Source: Amycolatopsis bartoniae (GTDB taxonomy: Bacteria > Actinomycetota > Actinomycetes > Mycobacteriales > Pseudonocardiaceae). From it: 64,000 bases of DNA. Location: NCBI RefSeq assembly GCF_014191255.1, contig NZ_JACHWH010000005.1, positions 62,001-126,000 of the forward strand. Direction: 5' to 3'. Numbering within the stretch: position 1 is the first letter of the stretch; every line of letters starts with the position of its first letter. Below are positions 49,258 through 57,327 of the stretch, piece after piece. The notes beneath the pieces are model-generated. The model was not told the DNA's origin and did not search any database. It saw only the letters and a list, made by a program, of their open reading frames with translations. Both the position numbers and the translations under genes were made by a program.

Positions 49258-50420
49258 CGGGACCCCACCGGCACGGCCGCACCGCCGGAGCGGGCGGAGG
49301 TGATCACGGCTTCGATCACTTCCAGCCCGCGCACGCCCTCCTCCAGCGTCGCACACGGGGGCAGCTCCTTGACGCCCGCGATCTGGTCCACAAAGGACCG
49401 GGCCTGGTAGGTGAACAGGTCCGCGACACCGTGTCCCTGCCCGGGCGCGTCCATCGGCAGGCCGCCCCGCAGATACGGGTGCGCGGGACCGGTGAACACC
49501 CGCCGGTGGCCCTCGGCGCTCGCGTCGGAGATCGTGAACTCCGCCGCGCGCTGCAGGTCGAACGCCGCCGACCCGCCGGTGCCGAACACCTCGAACGCCA
49601 GCCCGTTCGGCAGGCCGTGGGCGATCCGGGACAGCGAGAACGTGCCGAGCGCACCGCCGGCGAACCGCGCGGTGAAGGTCGCGATGTCCTCGTTTTCCAC
49701 CGGCTCGTACTCGCCCGTCAGCTCGGCCCGGGCGTGCCCGATCGTCGGCCCCGCCGGAACCGGGCGCCGCGGGATCACTGTCGAGAACGCGCCGCCGCTG
49801 ACCGACACCACCGGCCCGCACAGGTACTCGGCGGTGTCGAGCAGGTGGCTGCCGGTGTCGGCGAGGACACCGGTGCCCGGGCCGCCGCGGTAGCGCCACG
49901 TCATCGGCGTGAGCGGGTCGATCGCGTAGTCGTACCAGCCGTGGCCGTTGAAGTGCACCACCTCGCCCAGCCGCCCGGCGGCCAGCTCCCCCCGGATCGC
50001 GCTGATCGCCGGGGAACGCCGGTAGGTGTAGCCGACGACGGCGACGCGGTCGGCGCGCGCGGCCGCGGCCACCATCGCGCGACCGTCCACTACGGACGGT
50101 GCGAGGGGTTTCTCGCACAGCACGTGCTTTCCGGCCGCCAGCAGGGCTTCCAGCATCTCGCGGTGCAGCTGGTTGGCGACCACGACGCTGACCGCCTGCA
50201 CGTCGCCGGCGTCCAGCAGCGCGCGCCAGTCGGGTTCGACGCGCTCGAAACCGTAGCGACGGCGGGTGTCCTCGGCCAGCGCGGGATTGAGATCGGAGAT
50301 CGCCACCAGGCGGAGGGCGGGCCGGTCGAGGCCGTACACCGTGCCCGCCGAGCGGTAGCCACTCGCGTGGGCCCGCCCCGCCATTCCGGCCCCGATGACG
50401 GCGACACCGATGCTGTCCAT
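49254..50420 (-). CDS. Gfo/Idh/MocA-family oxidoreductase, second inositol dehydrogenase-like
   Basis: This 388-residue NAD(P)-dependent protein starts GVAVIGAGMAGRAHASGYRS and carries CEKPLAPSVVDGR. The second domain contains WYDYAIDPLTPMTWRYRGGP and GVLADTGSHLLDTAEYL with the family Asp/His. It is longer than IolG and belongs to a different branch. It may act on scyllo-inositol, D-chiro-inositol or a keto derivative, widening the substrates of the operon. It is placed between transport and kinase genes. Confidence 0.88.
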   Translation of the reverse strand: MDSIGVAVIGAGMAGRAHASGYRSAGTVYGLDRPALRLVAISDLNPALAEDTRRRYGFERVEPDWRALLDAGDVQAVSVVVANQLHREMLEALLAAGKHVLCEKPLAPSVVDGRAMVAAAARADRVAVVGYTYRRSPAISAIRGELAAGRLGEVVHFNGHGWYDYAIDPLTPMTWRYRGGPGTGVLADTGSHLLDTAEYLCGPVVSVSGGAFSTVIPRRPVPAGPTIGHARAELTGEYEPVENEDIATFTARFAGGALGTFSLSRIAHGLPNGLAFEVFGTGGSAAFDLQRAAEFTISDASAEGHRRVFTGPAHPYLRGGLPMDAPGQGHGVADLFTYQARSFVDQIAGVKELPPCATLEEGVRGLEVIEAVITSARSGGAAVPVGSR

Positions 50421-50429
50421 GACTTCCCT

Positions 50430-51236
50430 TCAGGGTCGGTCCAGCAGCTCCGCGGTCTGCGTGCGGTTCAGCTCGTGCCGCAGCGTGTCCAGCTCCGCGC
50501 CCCCGGCCATGTGGTGGGTCAGCTGGTCCAGCGTCAGCTCGGCCCGCTTCGCGTCGAGCTCGACCTCGCCCTGGCGCAGCACCACGAAGTGGTCGCCGAC
50601 GAGGAACGCGTGGTGCGGGTTGTGGCTGATGAAGATCACGCCGAGCCCGGCGTCGCGCGCCGCGGCGACGTACTTGAGCACCACGCCCGACTGCTTCACG
50701 CCCAGCGCCGCGGTCGGCTCGTCCAGGATCAGCACCCGCGCGCCGAAGTGGATCGCCCGCGCGATCGCGACGCACTGGCGCTGCCCGCCGGACAGGCTGC
50801 CGATCGGCAGGTCGACGTCCGGCAGCTCGATGCCCAGCTTCCGCAGCTCGGCATCGGTGGTCTCGCGCATCTTCCGCACGTCGAGCCGCCGGAACGGCCA
50901 CACGCCGCTGGTGGGTTCCGAGCCGAGGAAGAAGTTGCGCCACACCGGCATCAGCGGCACCACGGCCAGGTCCTGGTACACGGTCGCGATGCCGCGGTCC
51001 AGCGCCTCGCGCGGGGAGGAGAACCGGACCGGCTCGCCGTCGACGCGGTACTCGCCGTCGTCGTGGCCGTGCAGGCCCGAGACGATCTTGATCAGTGTGG
51101 ACTTGCCCGCGCCGTTGTCGCCGAGCACGCACGTCACCTGGCCTGCGTGCACGCTCACGCTCACGTCCCGCAGCGCGGTGATGTTGCCGTAGCTCTTGCC
51201 GACGCCGGTCAGCTCCACCAGCGGGGTGCTCGTCAT
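50430..51236 (-). CDS. Sugar ABC transporter ATP-binding protein, single-domain
   Basis: This 268-residue protein has one ATPase domain: Walker A VLGDNGAGKSTLIKIV, signature IGSLSGGQRQCVAIARAI, Walker B VLILDEPTAALG, and the H-loop IFISHNPHHAF. RbsA/XylG-type importers usually have two fused ATPase domains of about 500 residues, so this system must use a homodimer. The sequence belongs to the sugar (CUT2) branch. It energises the inositol-type permease encoded next. Confidence 0.93.
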   Translation of the reverse strand: MTSTPLVELTGVGKSYGNITALRDVSVSVHAGQVTCVLGDNGAGKSTLIKIVSGLHGHDDGEYRVDGEPVRFSSPREALDRGIATVYQDLAVVPLMPVWRNFFLGSEPTSGVWPFRRLDVRKMRETTDAELRKLGIELPDVDLPIGSLSGGQRQCVAIARAIHFGARVLILDEPTAALGVKQSGVVLKYVAAARDAGLGVIFISHNPHHAFLVGDHFVVLRQGEVELDAKRAELTLDQLTHHMAGGAELDTLRHELNRTQTAELLDRP

Positions 51237-51240
51237 GGTT

Positions 51241-52290
51241 TCACCTCCGCGAGGTGCGCAGCCGCACCCACATGTTCAGCAGCGTGGCGAGCAGCAGCGT
51301 CGCGCCGACGAAGAACTTGAGCCAGTCCGGGTTCCAGCCCGCGTAGACGATGCCCTGCGTGGTCATGCCGTAGATCAGCGCGCCGATGGCCGCGCCGATC
51401 GCGGAGCCGTAGCCGCCGGTGAGCAGGCAGCCGCCGATCACCGCGGCGGCGATGTAGAGCAGCTCGTTGCCGATCCCGATGCCCGACTGCACGGAGTCGA
51501 ACGCGAACAGCTGGTGCATCCCGACGAACCAGGCGCCGAAGCCGACCGTCATGAACAGCGCGATCTTCGTCCACTTCACCGGCACCCCGACCGCGCGGGC
51601 CGACTCGGCCTGCCCGCCCACGGCGTAGATCCAGTTGCCCGCGCGCGTGCGCAGCAGCAGCCAGGTGGCGACGGCCACGAAGAACAGCCACCAGAAGATC
51701 GTCACCTTGACCGCGACGCCGCCGATCAGGATGTCGGAGGCGAACACGGCCCTGGCGGAGGCGAACCCGTCCATGTCGGCGATCGAGTCGGTGGCGACAT
51801 TGCCGGTCACCAGTTTCGTGAGCGCGAGGTTGAGGCCCTGCAGCATCAGGAACGTGGACAGCGTGATCAGGAAGCTCGGCAGCCTCGTGCGCATCACGAG
51901 GTAGCCGTTGAGAAATCCGATCGCGAGCGCCAGCACCAGCGCGGCGGCGACGCCGATCCACACGTTGAGGCTCAGCTGGTAGGCGGTCATCGACGCGGTG
52001 AGCGAGGCGGTGGTGACGGCGACCCCGGCGGACAGGTCGAACTCGCCACCGATCATCAGCAGCGCCACCGCGACCGCGACGATCCCGATCGTCGAGCTCG
52101 AATAGAGCACAGTGGACAGTGAGGCGGGCTCGCGGAACGGCGGGGCGACCGCGAAGAACAACACGAACACCACGACCGCGCCGAGCAGGGAGCTCAACTC
52201 GGGCCGCGCGATCACCCGGCGGCCGAACGACCGGGGCCGGGCCTGCGTGTGCCCGCCCGTCGCGGGCGCGGGGGCCAGCGCCTGGGTCAT
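51241..52290 (-). CDS. ABC transporter permease (RbsC/XylH type), probable inositol importer
   Basis: This 349-residue permease has a Pro-rich cytosolic N-terminus and 8-10 hydrophobic segments. The CUT2 signature regions are clear: VALLMIGGEFDLSAGVAVTT, RTRLPSFLITLSTFLMLQGL, AVGGQAESARAVGVPV and AAAVIGGCLLTGGYGSAIGA. It imports the ligand of the co-encoded lipoprotein, most likely myo-inositol given the catabolic genes that follow. Confidence 0.93.
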   Translation of the reverse strand: MTQALAPAPATGGHTQARPRSFGRRVIARPELSSLLGAVVVFVLFFAVAPPFREPASLSTVLYSSSTIGIVAVAVALLMIGGEFDLSAGVAVTTASLTASMTAYQLSLNVWIGVAAALVLALAIGFLNGYLVMRTRLPSFLITLSTFLMLQGLNLALTKLVTGNVATDSIADMDGFASARAVFASDILIGGVAVKVTIFWWLFFVAVATWLLLRTRAGNWIYAVGGQAESARAVGVPVKWTKIALFMTVGFGAWFVGMHQLFAFDSVQSGIGIGNELLYIAAAVIGGCLLTGGYGSAIGAAIGALIYGMTTQGIVYAGWNPDWLKFFVGATLLLATLLNMWVRLRTSRR

Positions 52291-52300
52291 GACGGCCTCC

Positions 52301-53299
52301 TCACCGGGTTCCGGCGTCGGCGAACCGGGCGACCGAGGCGATGTTGTCCTTGGTGATGAACGCCGGCCCGGTCAGCGTGGGCTTGCCGCCGCCCAGGACG
52401 TTGCCGTTGTACTTGTAGAGCCACAGCGAGTCCACCGCGAGGTAGCCCTGCAGGTACGGCTGCTGGTCGACGGCCCACTGCACCGAGCCGTTCTGGATGG
52501 CCTGCACGAGCGCCTTGTTGGTGTCGAACGTAGCGACCTTCGCGGAGCTGCCCGCGCCGGAGACCGACTGCACGGCCAGCAGCGCCATCGGCGCGCCGAG
52601 CGTCGCGACGAAGTCGATGCCGCGGTCCTGCTGCAGCTTCGCCTGCATGGTCGACTGCGCGGCGGTCTGGTCCTGCCCGTTGACGTAGAGCAGTTCGGTC
52701 TGCCCCTGGAAGGTCTGCTTCAGCCCCGCACAGCGCGCTTCCAGCGCGACCTGGCCCTGCTCGTGGATCACGCACAGCGCGTGCTTCGCGCCGACCTCGT
52801 TCAGTTTGTTCCCGAATGCCTGTCCGGCCAGGGTTTCGTCCGACCCGAAGTACTCCGCCAGTCCCAGCTGTGCCCAGTTGTCGAGGCCGGAGTTGAAGCC
52901 CACCACGGGAATTCCGGCGGCCTTCGCCTTGCCCAGCACGCCGCTCATCGCGTCCGGGTGCGCCAGCGTGAGCGCGATGCCGTCGACCTTCTTGTCGACG
53001 GCGGTCTGGACCAGGTTCGCCTGGTTGGGCCCGGCGGGGTCGCTGGAGTAGTCGAGCTCGACGTTGTCCTTGGCGGCCGCGGCTTCCGCGCCCTTGCGGA
53101 CGATGTCCCAGAACGTGTCGCCCGGCGTCTCGTGGGTGATCATCGCGATCCTGATGCGGGCGGTGGTCGCGGTGCCGGCGTTGGCGCCCGCGGCCTGCTG
53201 CTCGGCCTGCTTGCCCCCGGAACTGCTGCACCCCGTGAGAGCCAGCACCACCGCGGCGAGCGCGGCGGTCCAGGCGAACGGTCGGTTCCTCTGCTTCAT
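52301..53299 (-). CDS. Sugar/inositol-binding lipoprotein of ABC importer
   Basis: This 332-residue periplasmic-binding protein of the ribose type has a signal peptide (KQRNRPFAWTAALAAVVLAL) with lipobox LTGCS. The ligand domain starts RIRIAMITHETPGDTFWDIV and continues with DKKVDGIALTLAHPDAMSGV and GIPVVGFNSGLDNWAQLGLA. It is the first gene of the eleven-gene inositol operon, facing a LacI-type regulator across an operator-like palindrome. Confidence 0.92.
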   Translation of the reverse strand: MKQRNRPFAWTAALAAVVLALTGCSSSGGKQAEQQAAGANAGTATTARIRIAMITHETPGDTFWDIVRKGAEAAAAKDNVELDYSSDPAGPNQANLVQTAVDKKVDGIALTLAHPDAMSGVLGKAKAAGIPVVGFNSGLDNWAQLGLAEYFGSDETLAGQAFGNKLNEVGAKHALCVIHEQGQVALEARCAGLKQTFQGQTELLYVNGQDQTAAQSTMQAKLQQDRGIDFVATLGAPMALLAVQSVSGAGSSAKVATFDTNKALVQAIQNGSVQWAVDQQPYLQGYLAVDSLWLYKYNGNVLGGGKPTLTGPAFITKDNIASVARFADAGTR

Positions 53300-53346
53300 G
53301 ACCTGCACCTCTTCGTGCACGGAGGGGAACGGGACTGTCGCGCACT

Positions 53347-53362
53347 ACTAGCGCGCTCTAGT
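53347..53362. promoter_or_regulatory. LacI operator of the inositol operon
   Basis: The near-palindrome ACTAGCGCGCTCTAGT (arms ACTAG/CTAGT around a GCGC core) lies 48 bp before the lipoprotein start and 82 bp before the LacI start. The central CG and flanking TAG/CTA are typical of LacI-family sites. Confidence 0.65.
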
Positions 53363-53443
53363 CCGACGAACTATGCTGCCCGTCACACCCGCTGTCAAGC
53401 CCCCGGAGCGCTTCCCGGAGTCGGCGCAGGCAGGATCGGAACC

Positions 53444-54487
53444 ATGACGCGAGAGCCCGTGACCCGCGGCCGCAGGCCCACCATGGCGGACGTCGCCGCC
53501 CACGTGGGGGTGTCGCGCGCGCTGGTGTCCCTCGTCTTCCGCGACCAGCCGGGAGCGAGCAGGCAGACCCGCGACCGGGTGTTCGCGGCCGCGCGCGAGC
53601 TGGGCTACCGGCCGGACAACGCGGCGCGTCTGCTGGCGCGCAGCCGCAGCGGGGTCCTCGGGGTGATGCTGACCGTGCGCAACCTCTTCCACGCCGACCT
53701 CGTCGAGGCGATCTATCCCGCCGCCGAGCAGCAGGGGTACGAGATCCTGCTGTCGGCGGCCCTGCCGGAGCGCGGCGAGCGCCGCGCGGTCGAGGCGCTG
53801 CTGGGGCACCGCTGCGAAGGTCTCATCCTGCTCGGCGGCGAGCTGGATCCCGAGTACGTCCGTGAGCTGGGCGAGCACACGCCGACGGTGATGGTCGGCC
53901 GCCGGTATCCGGGCGCGGGGGTCGACTCGGTGCACGTCGCGGAGGCGAAGGGGGTCCGGCAGGTCGTGGACCACCTGGTGCGGCTCGGGCACCGCTCGAT
54001 CGCGCACCTCGACGGCGGCACCGAGGCCGGCGCGGCCGAGCGCCGCCGCGCGTACCTGGCGGCGATGCGGCGGCACGGGCTCGGCGGGCACATCCGCGTC
54101 CTGCCCGGCGACCACACAGAGGACTCGGGCATACAGGCGGCCCGCGCACTGCTTTCGGACCCCGGTGACCTGCCGACCGCGGTGTTCGCGAGCAACGACC
54201 GCAGTGGCGTGGGTTTCCTCGACGCCCTGTGGCGGGCGGGGCTGCAGGTGCCGCGTGACCTGTCGGTCGTCGGCTTCGACGACAGCCACCTGGCGCAGCT
54301 GTCGCACATCGACCTGACGTCGGTCAGCCAGGACACCGAGCGCCAGGGCCAGCTCGCCGTGCGGGCGGTGGTCGAGCGGCTGGCGGACCCGGCGCTGCCA
54401 CCCCGGGAGCTGGTGTCACAGCCGAAGCTCGTGGTCCGTGGCACGACGGCCGCCCCGCCGGTGGCCGTCGCGGCCCGCGCGCGCTGA
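53444..54487 (+). CDS. LacI-family regulator of the inositol operon
   Basis: This 347-residue protein has the N-terminal helix-turn-helix and hinge (PTMADVAAHVGVSRALVSLV, FRDQPGASRQTRDRVFAAAR) and a type 1 periplasmic-binding-like domain (GVLGVMLTVRNLFHADLVEA to SVVGFDDSHLAQLSHIDLTS). It is transcribed away from the inositol operon, whose first promoter contains the ACTAG palindrome. This is the usual arrangement for an inducible repressor; the inducer is probably an inositol derivative. Its 3' end overlaps the convergent EamA gene by 72 bp. Confidence 0.92.
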   Translation: MTREPVTRGRRPTMADVAAHVGVSRALVSLVFRDQPGASRQTRDRVFAAARELGYRPDNAARLLARSRSGVLGVMLTVRNLFHADLVEAIYPAAEQQGYEILLSAALPERGERRAVEALLGHRCEGLILLGGELDPEYVRELGEHTPTVMVGRRYPGAGVDSVHVAEAKGVRQVVDHLVRLGHRSIAHLDGGTEAGAAERRRAYLAAMRRHGLGGHIRVLPGDHTEDSGIQAARALLSDPGDLPTAVFASNDRSGVGFLDALWRAGLQVPRDLSVVGFDDSHLAQLSHIDLTSVSQDTERQGQLAVRAVVERLADPALPPRELVSQPKLVVRGTTAAPPVAVAARAR

Positions 54488-55351
54488 CTCCGCGCGTGAG
54501 CCCAGGGCCAGCGTGAGCGCGCTGGCGAGGATCAGCGCGCAGCCCGCGAGCTGCCAGGGGCCTGGATGCTCCCCGAGGACGAGCGCGCCGAGGACGACGG
54601 ACCCGATCGGGGTCAGCAGCAGCAGGACCGCGCCGAGCTGGCTGGACAGCTTCGGCGCGCACACCGCCACCAGCAGCCAGCCCACGACCTGCGCGCAGCC
54701 CGCCGCGAGCGCCAGCCAGCCCACCGCCGCCCAGCCGGGCGTCGCGTCCACGCCGTGCCACCCCAGGCCGGCCAGCAGCGACACGACGGCGGCCGAGGCG
54801 GTCACCAGCAGGTACGGCTGCACGGGCGGGGCGCCCTGCCCACCCCGGCGCAGCAGGAACAGGAACCCGGTGTAGCACAGCGCGGCCAGCAGCGCGTGCA
54901 CCGTGCCCCACAACGGATCCGCGCCCGCCGGGGTGTGGTCGAGCAGTCCCGCGGTGCACACGACGCCGAACAGCACCACTGGCAGGCAGCCGAAGAACGC
55001 GCGCGTCACCGGCTCGCGGTCGACCGCCCACGCGAGCACCGGCACCAGCACGACCTGCAGGTTGACCAGCACCGTCGACAGGCCCGCGCCGACCTCGAAG
55101 ATCGCCTGCGTCCACAGCAGCATGTCCCCCGCGAACAGCGCCCCGGCGAACACCGCGGACAACGCCGCGCGACGGGACGGCACCCCCGCGCGCCGCCGTT
55201 CCCGCAGCGCGAGCGGCAGCAACAGCGGCAACGCGATGAGGCACCGCCAGAACGAGGCCGTGCCCGGCGAGGTGCCGGACAGGCCGATGAGCACCGCCGA
55301 AGCGGACACCGCCAGCGCCGCCGTCGTCATTCCCCACACCGCTCGGTCCAT
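54416..55351 (-). CDS. EamA/DMT-family transporter
   Basis: This 311-residue membrane protein has ten likely helices in two EamA halves: ALAVSASAVLIGLSGTSPGT to LVPVLAWAVDREPVTRAFFG, then LLAALCYTGFLFLLRRGGQG to VVLGALVLGEHPGPWQLAGC, the last carrying the family E-x-P/GE motif. Such proteins export amino acids or small metabolites. The basic C-terminal tail is encoded within the 72-bp overlap with the LacI gene, so the true stop may be functional but the tail dispensable. Divergent from the CGNR gene. Confidence 0.9.
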   Translation of the reverse strand: MDRAVWGMTTAALAVSASAVLIGLSGTSPGTASFWRCLIALPLLLPLALRERRRAGVPSRRAALSAVFAGALFAGDMLLWTQAIFEVGAGLSTVLVNLQVVLVPVLAWAVDREPVTRAFFGCLPVVLFGVVCTAGLLDHTPAGADPLWGTVHALLAALCYTGFLFLLRRGGQGAPPVQPYLLVTASAAVVSLLAGLGWHGVDATPGWAAVGWLALAAGCAQVVGWLLVAVCAPKLSSQLGAVLLLLTPIGSVVLGALVLGEHPGPWQLAGCALILASALTLALGSRAESARAGRDGHRRGGRRATDHELRL

Positions 55352-55373
55352 GCCTTCCGGCTACCCGGTCTGT

Positions 55374-55403
55374 CTAATGGGTAAAACACGTTATGCTCAT
55401 TAG
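55374..55403. promoter_or_regulatory. Inverted repeat CTAATG-N18-CATTAG between EamA and CGNR genes
   Basis: CTAATG (55374-55379) and CATTAG (55398-55403) flank an A+T-rich 18-base centre and end directly at the GTG of the CGNR gene. In this GC-rich region it is a clear promoter-operator candidate for both divergent genes. Confidence 0.55.
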
Positions 55404-55973
55404 GTGACCGAACTGGAGCTGGTGGGCGGGGACGTGGTGCTCGACTTCGTCAACACCGTCACCTGGCGCCTGCGTCCGGACCGGCTCGCCGACGAGCTGC
55501 GCACCCCCGAGGTGCTCGTCGCCTGGCTGCTGCGGACGGGGCTCGTGCGGCAGGCACCGGCGCCGGTCTCGCCGCAGCGGGCGGCGCGGACGCTCAGTCG
55601 CGTCCGTGACCTGCGAGAGGACCTGTACGCCGTGCTGGCCGCGTCGATCGCGGGTCGCGAGCCGCCGCCGAGCGACCGTCTACATCGGACGATGCTGCGC
55701 GCGCTCGCGCGGGCCCGGGTGGTTTCGGTGGTCCCGCTGCGCGAGTCGTTCGTGCCCTCCGACGTCGCGGACGTGCCCGTCCTGCTCGCCCTGGAGGCCC
55801 GGCGGTTCCTGCGGGACGTCGACCCGGTCCGCCTGCGCCAGTGCGCCGACGACGGGTGCGGGTGGCTGTTCCTCGACCGCAGCAGGAACGGTTCGCGACG
55901 CTGGTGCAGCTCGGCCGACTGCGGCAACCGCGCCCGGGCCCGCCGCCACTACGAGCGGACGCGCGGTCAGTAG
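55404..55973 (+). CDS. ABATE/CGNR zinc-finger regulator
   Basis: This 189-residue protein has an ABATE (ligand-sensing) domain from residue 1 (VGGDVVLDFVNTVTWRLRPD) and a C-terminal CGNR zinc finger with CADDGCGWLFLDRSRNGSRR, then WCSSADCGNRARARRHYERT. Four Cys bind zinc, and the R-rich end binds DNA. CGNR proteins next to EamA exporters are a common actinomycete pair, so it probably regulates the divergent transporter. The GTG abuts the CTAATG/CATTAG palindrome. Confidence 0.92.
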   Translation: MTELELVGGDVVLDFVNTVTWRLRPDRLADELRTPEVLVAWLLRTGLVRQAPAPVSPQRAARTLSRVRDLREDLYAVLAASIAGREPPPSDRLHRTMLRALARARVVSVVPLRESFVPSDVADVPVLLALEARRFLRDVDPVRLRQCADDGCGWLFLDRSRNGSRRWCSSADCGNRARARRHYERTRGQ

Positions 55974-56710
55974 CGCCGCGCGTACCAGGTGGGCGGCTCG
56001 CCGAACAGCGACCGGAAGTCGCGGACGAAGTGGGCCTGGTCGGCGTAGCCGAGATCGGCGGCGAGAGCGGCCCAGTCGATGCCGCCGCCGGCCGCCATGC
56101 GCTCGGTGGCCTCGTGCAGCCGGTAGCGGCGGATGACCCACTTCGGGCCGATGCCGACGTACTCCGCGAACAGCCGCTGCAGCCCGCGCACGCTGAGGCC
56201 GACACGCTCGGCGAGGGTTTCGACGCGCGTGACGCCGGGCTGGCCGGCGACGAGCGCGACCGTGTCGGCGGCGGCCGTGGCCCGCGGGTCTTCGGCGGGC
56301 AGGCGGGCGAGCAGGAACTCCTCGACGGCCTGGACGTCCGGCTCGTGGGGCACGTCCGGCCCGAACACCTCCTCGGCGGGCACGATCCGGTCGGTGAGCG
56401 TCGAAACCGGGGCGCCGAGCCACGGGCGGAAGCAGCCGGGGCGGAACGCCACGCCGAACACGCGCCCGGTGCCGTCGAGCACCTTCGTCCGGTGGCCGCT
56501 GGCCACGCCGTTGACGTACGCGCGGGTGTCGTGGAAGGACAGGTGGACGTTCGGGTAGGGCACCATCTTCTGGCGGTACGGCTGCTCGTAGTGCCAGTCG
56601 ACGACCCAGTAGCGGGCGACCCAGGGCCGCAGCGCCTCCGACGGCTCGGGGTAGCCGTGGCGCTGGTACTTCACCCAAGCCCCGCTCAGCTCGCGGACAT
56701 CCCTCTCCAC
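55967..56710 (-). CDS. AraC-family regulator (DUF6597 N-terminus)
   Basis: This 247-residue protein has an N-terminal domain of the DUF6597 type (ALRPWVARYWVVDWHYEQPY, then VFGVAFRPGCFRPWLGAPVS) and a C-terminal AraC double helix-turn-helix (ETLAERVGLSVRGLQRLFAE, then LAADLGYADQAHFVRDFRSL). I take the GTG at 56710; a TTG ten codons upstream (56740) is also open. It diverges from the TIGR03086 gene at 56776, its probable target. Confidence 0.9.
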   Translation of the reverse strand: MERDVRELSGAWVKYQRHGYPEPSEALRPWVARYWVVDWHYEQPYRQKMVPYPNVHLSFHDTRAYVNGVASGHRTKVLDGTGRVFGVAFRPGCFRPWLGAPVSTLTDRIVPAEEVFGPDVPHEPDVQAVEEFLLARLPAEDPRATAAADTVALVAGQPGVTRVETLAERVGLSVRGLQRLFAEYVGIGPKWVIRRYRLHEATERMAAGGGIDWAALAADLGYADQAHFVRDFRSLFGEPPTWYARRY

Positions 56711-56775
56711 GAGTGCCGAGTGTATGTCGCGTTCGTTCAATACGCGTGGGGTGCCGGGGTTCTAGGGTCGCCGCC

Positions 56776-57327
56776 ATGGCACACATTTCCTCCGCGGCCG
56801 CCGTGCTGTCCGGCGTCGTCCGCGGCCTCCGGCCCGGGCAGCTGACGAACCCGACCCCGTGCACCGAGTTCGACGTCCGGGCCCTCGTTCACCACCTGCT
56901 GTACTGGGGACCGTCCCTGGCCGGGGCGGGCCGCAAGGAGCTGGTAGAACCGTCCGAAGTGGATACTTCCGACTGGCGGCCCGCTTTGCTGGCCGTGGTT
57001 TCCGGCATCGAGAAGTCCTGGTCCTCGCCGGGTTCGTCGGAGGGCACGACGCGGATGGGAGGACCGACGGAGCTGCCCGCGGCGCTGGTCGCCGACATGG
57101 TCCTGGGCGAGCTGACCGTGCACGCGTGGGACCTCGCCCGGGCGACCGGGCAGCCGTTCGAGGTGCCCGAGGACCTGCTGACCCACCTGTACGACGGGGT
57201 GGTGGCACACGCCGCCGAGGCCCGCGCGATGGGCGTCTACGGCCCGGAGGTCCCGGTACCGGCGTCGGCGTCCACTTTGGACCGGATTCTCGGCCTCACC
57301 GGCCGGGATCCGGCGTGGAGCCGCTAA
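56776..57327 (+). CDS. TIGR03086-family protein
   Basis: This 183-residue DinB-like four-helix protein belongs to the TIGR03086 group. Conserved segments are LTNPTPCTEFDVRALVHHLL and MVLGELTVHAWDLARATGQP, with His ligands for a metal. It is a second member of the family in this window (the other is at 38189), again beside a regulator. Possible roles are mycothiol-dependent detoxification or isomerisation. It overlaps the convergent hydrolase gene by 4 bp. Confidence 0.9.
   Translation: MAHISSAAAVLSGVVRGLRPGQLTNPTPCTEFDVRALVHHLLYWGPSLAGAGRKELVEPSEVDTSDWRPALLAVVSGIEKSWSSPGSSEGTTRMGGPTELPAALVADMVLGELTVHAWDLARATGQPFEVPEDLLTHLYDGVVAHAAEARAMGVYGPEVPVPASASTLDRILGLTGRDPAWSR

Noticed and set aside
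48307-51132. A long frame that seems to fuse iolC with upstream sequence
   Set aside because: Only 48307-49257 looks like protein. The upstream part is out of phase with the real dehydrogenase and ATPase genes and has no motifs.
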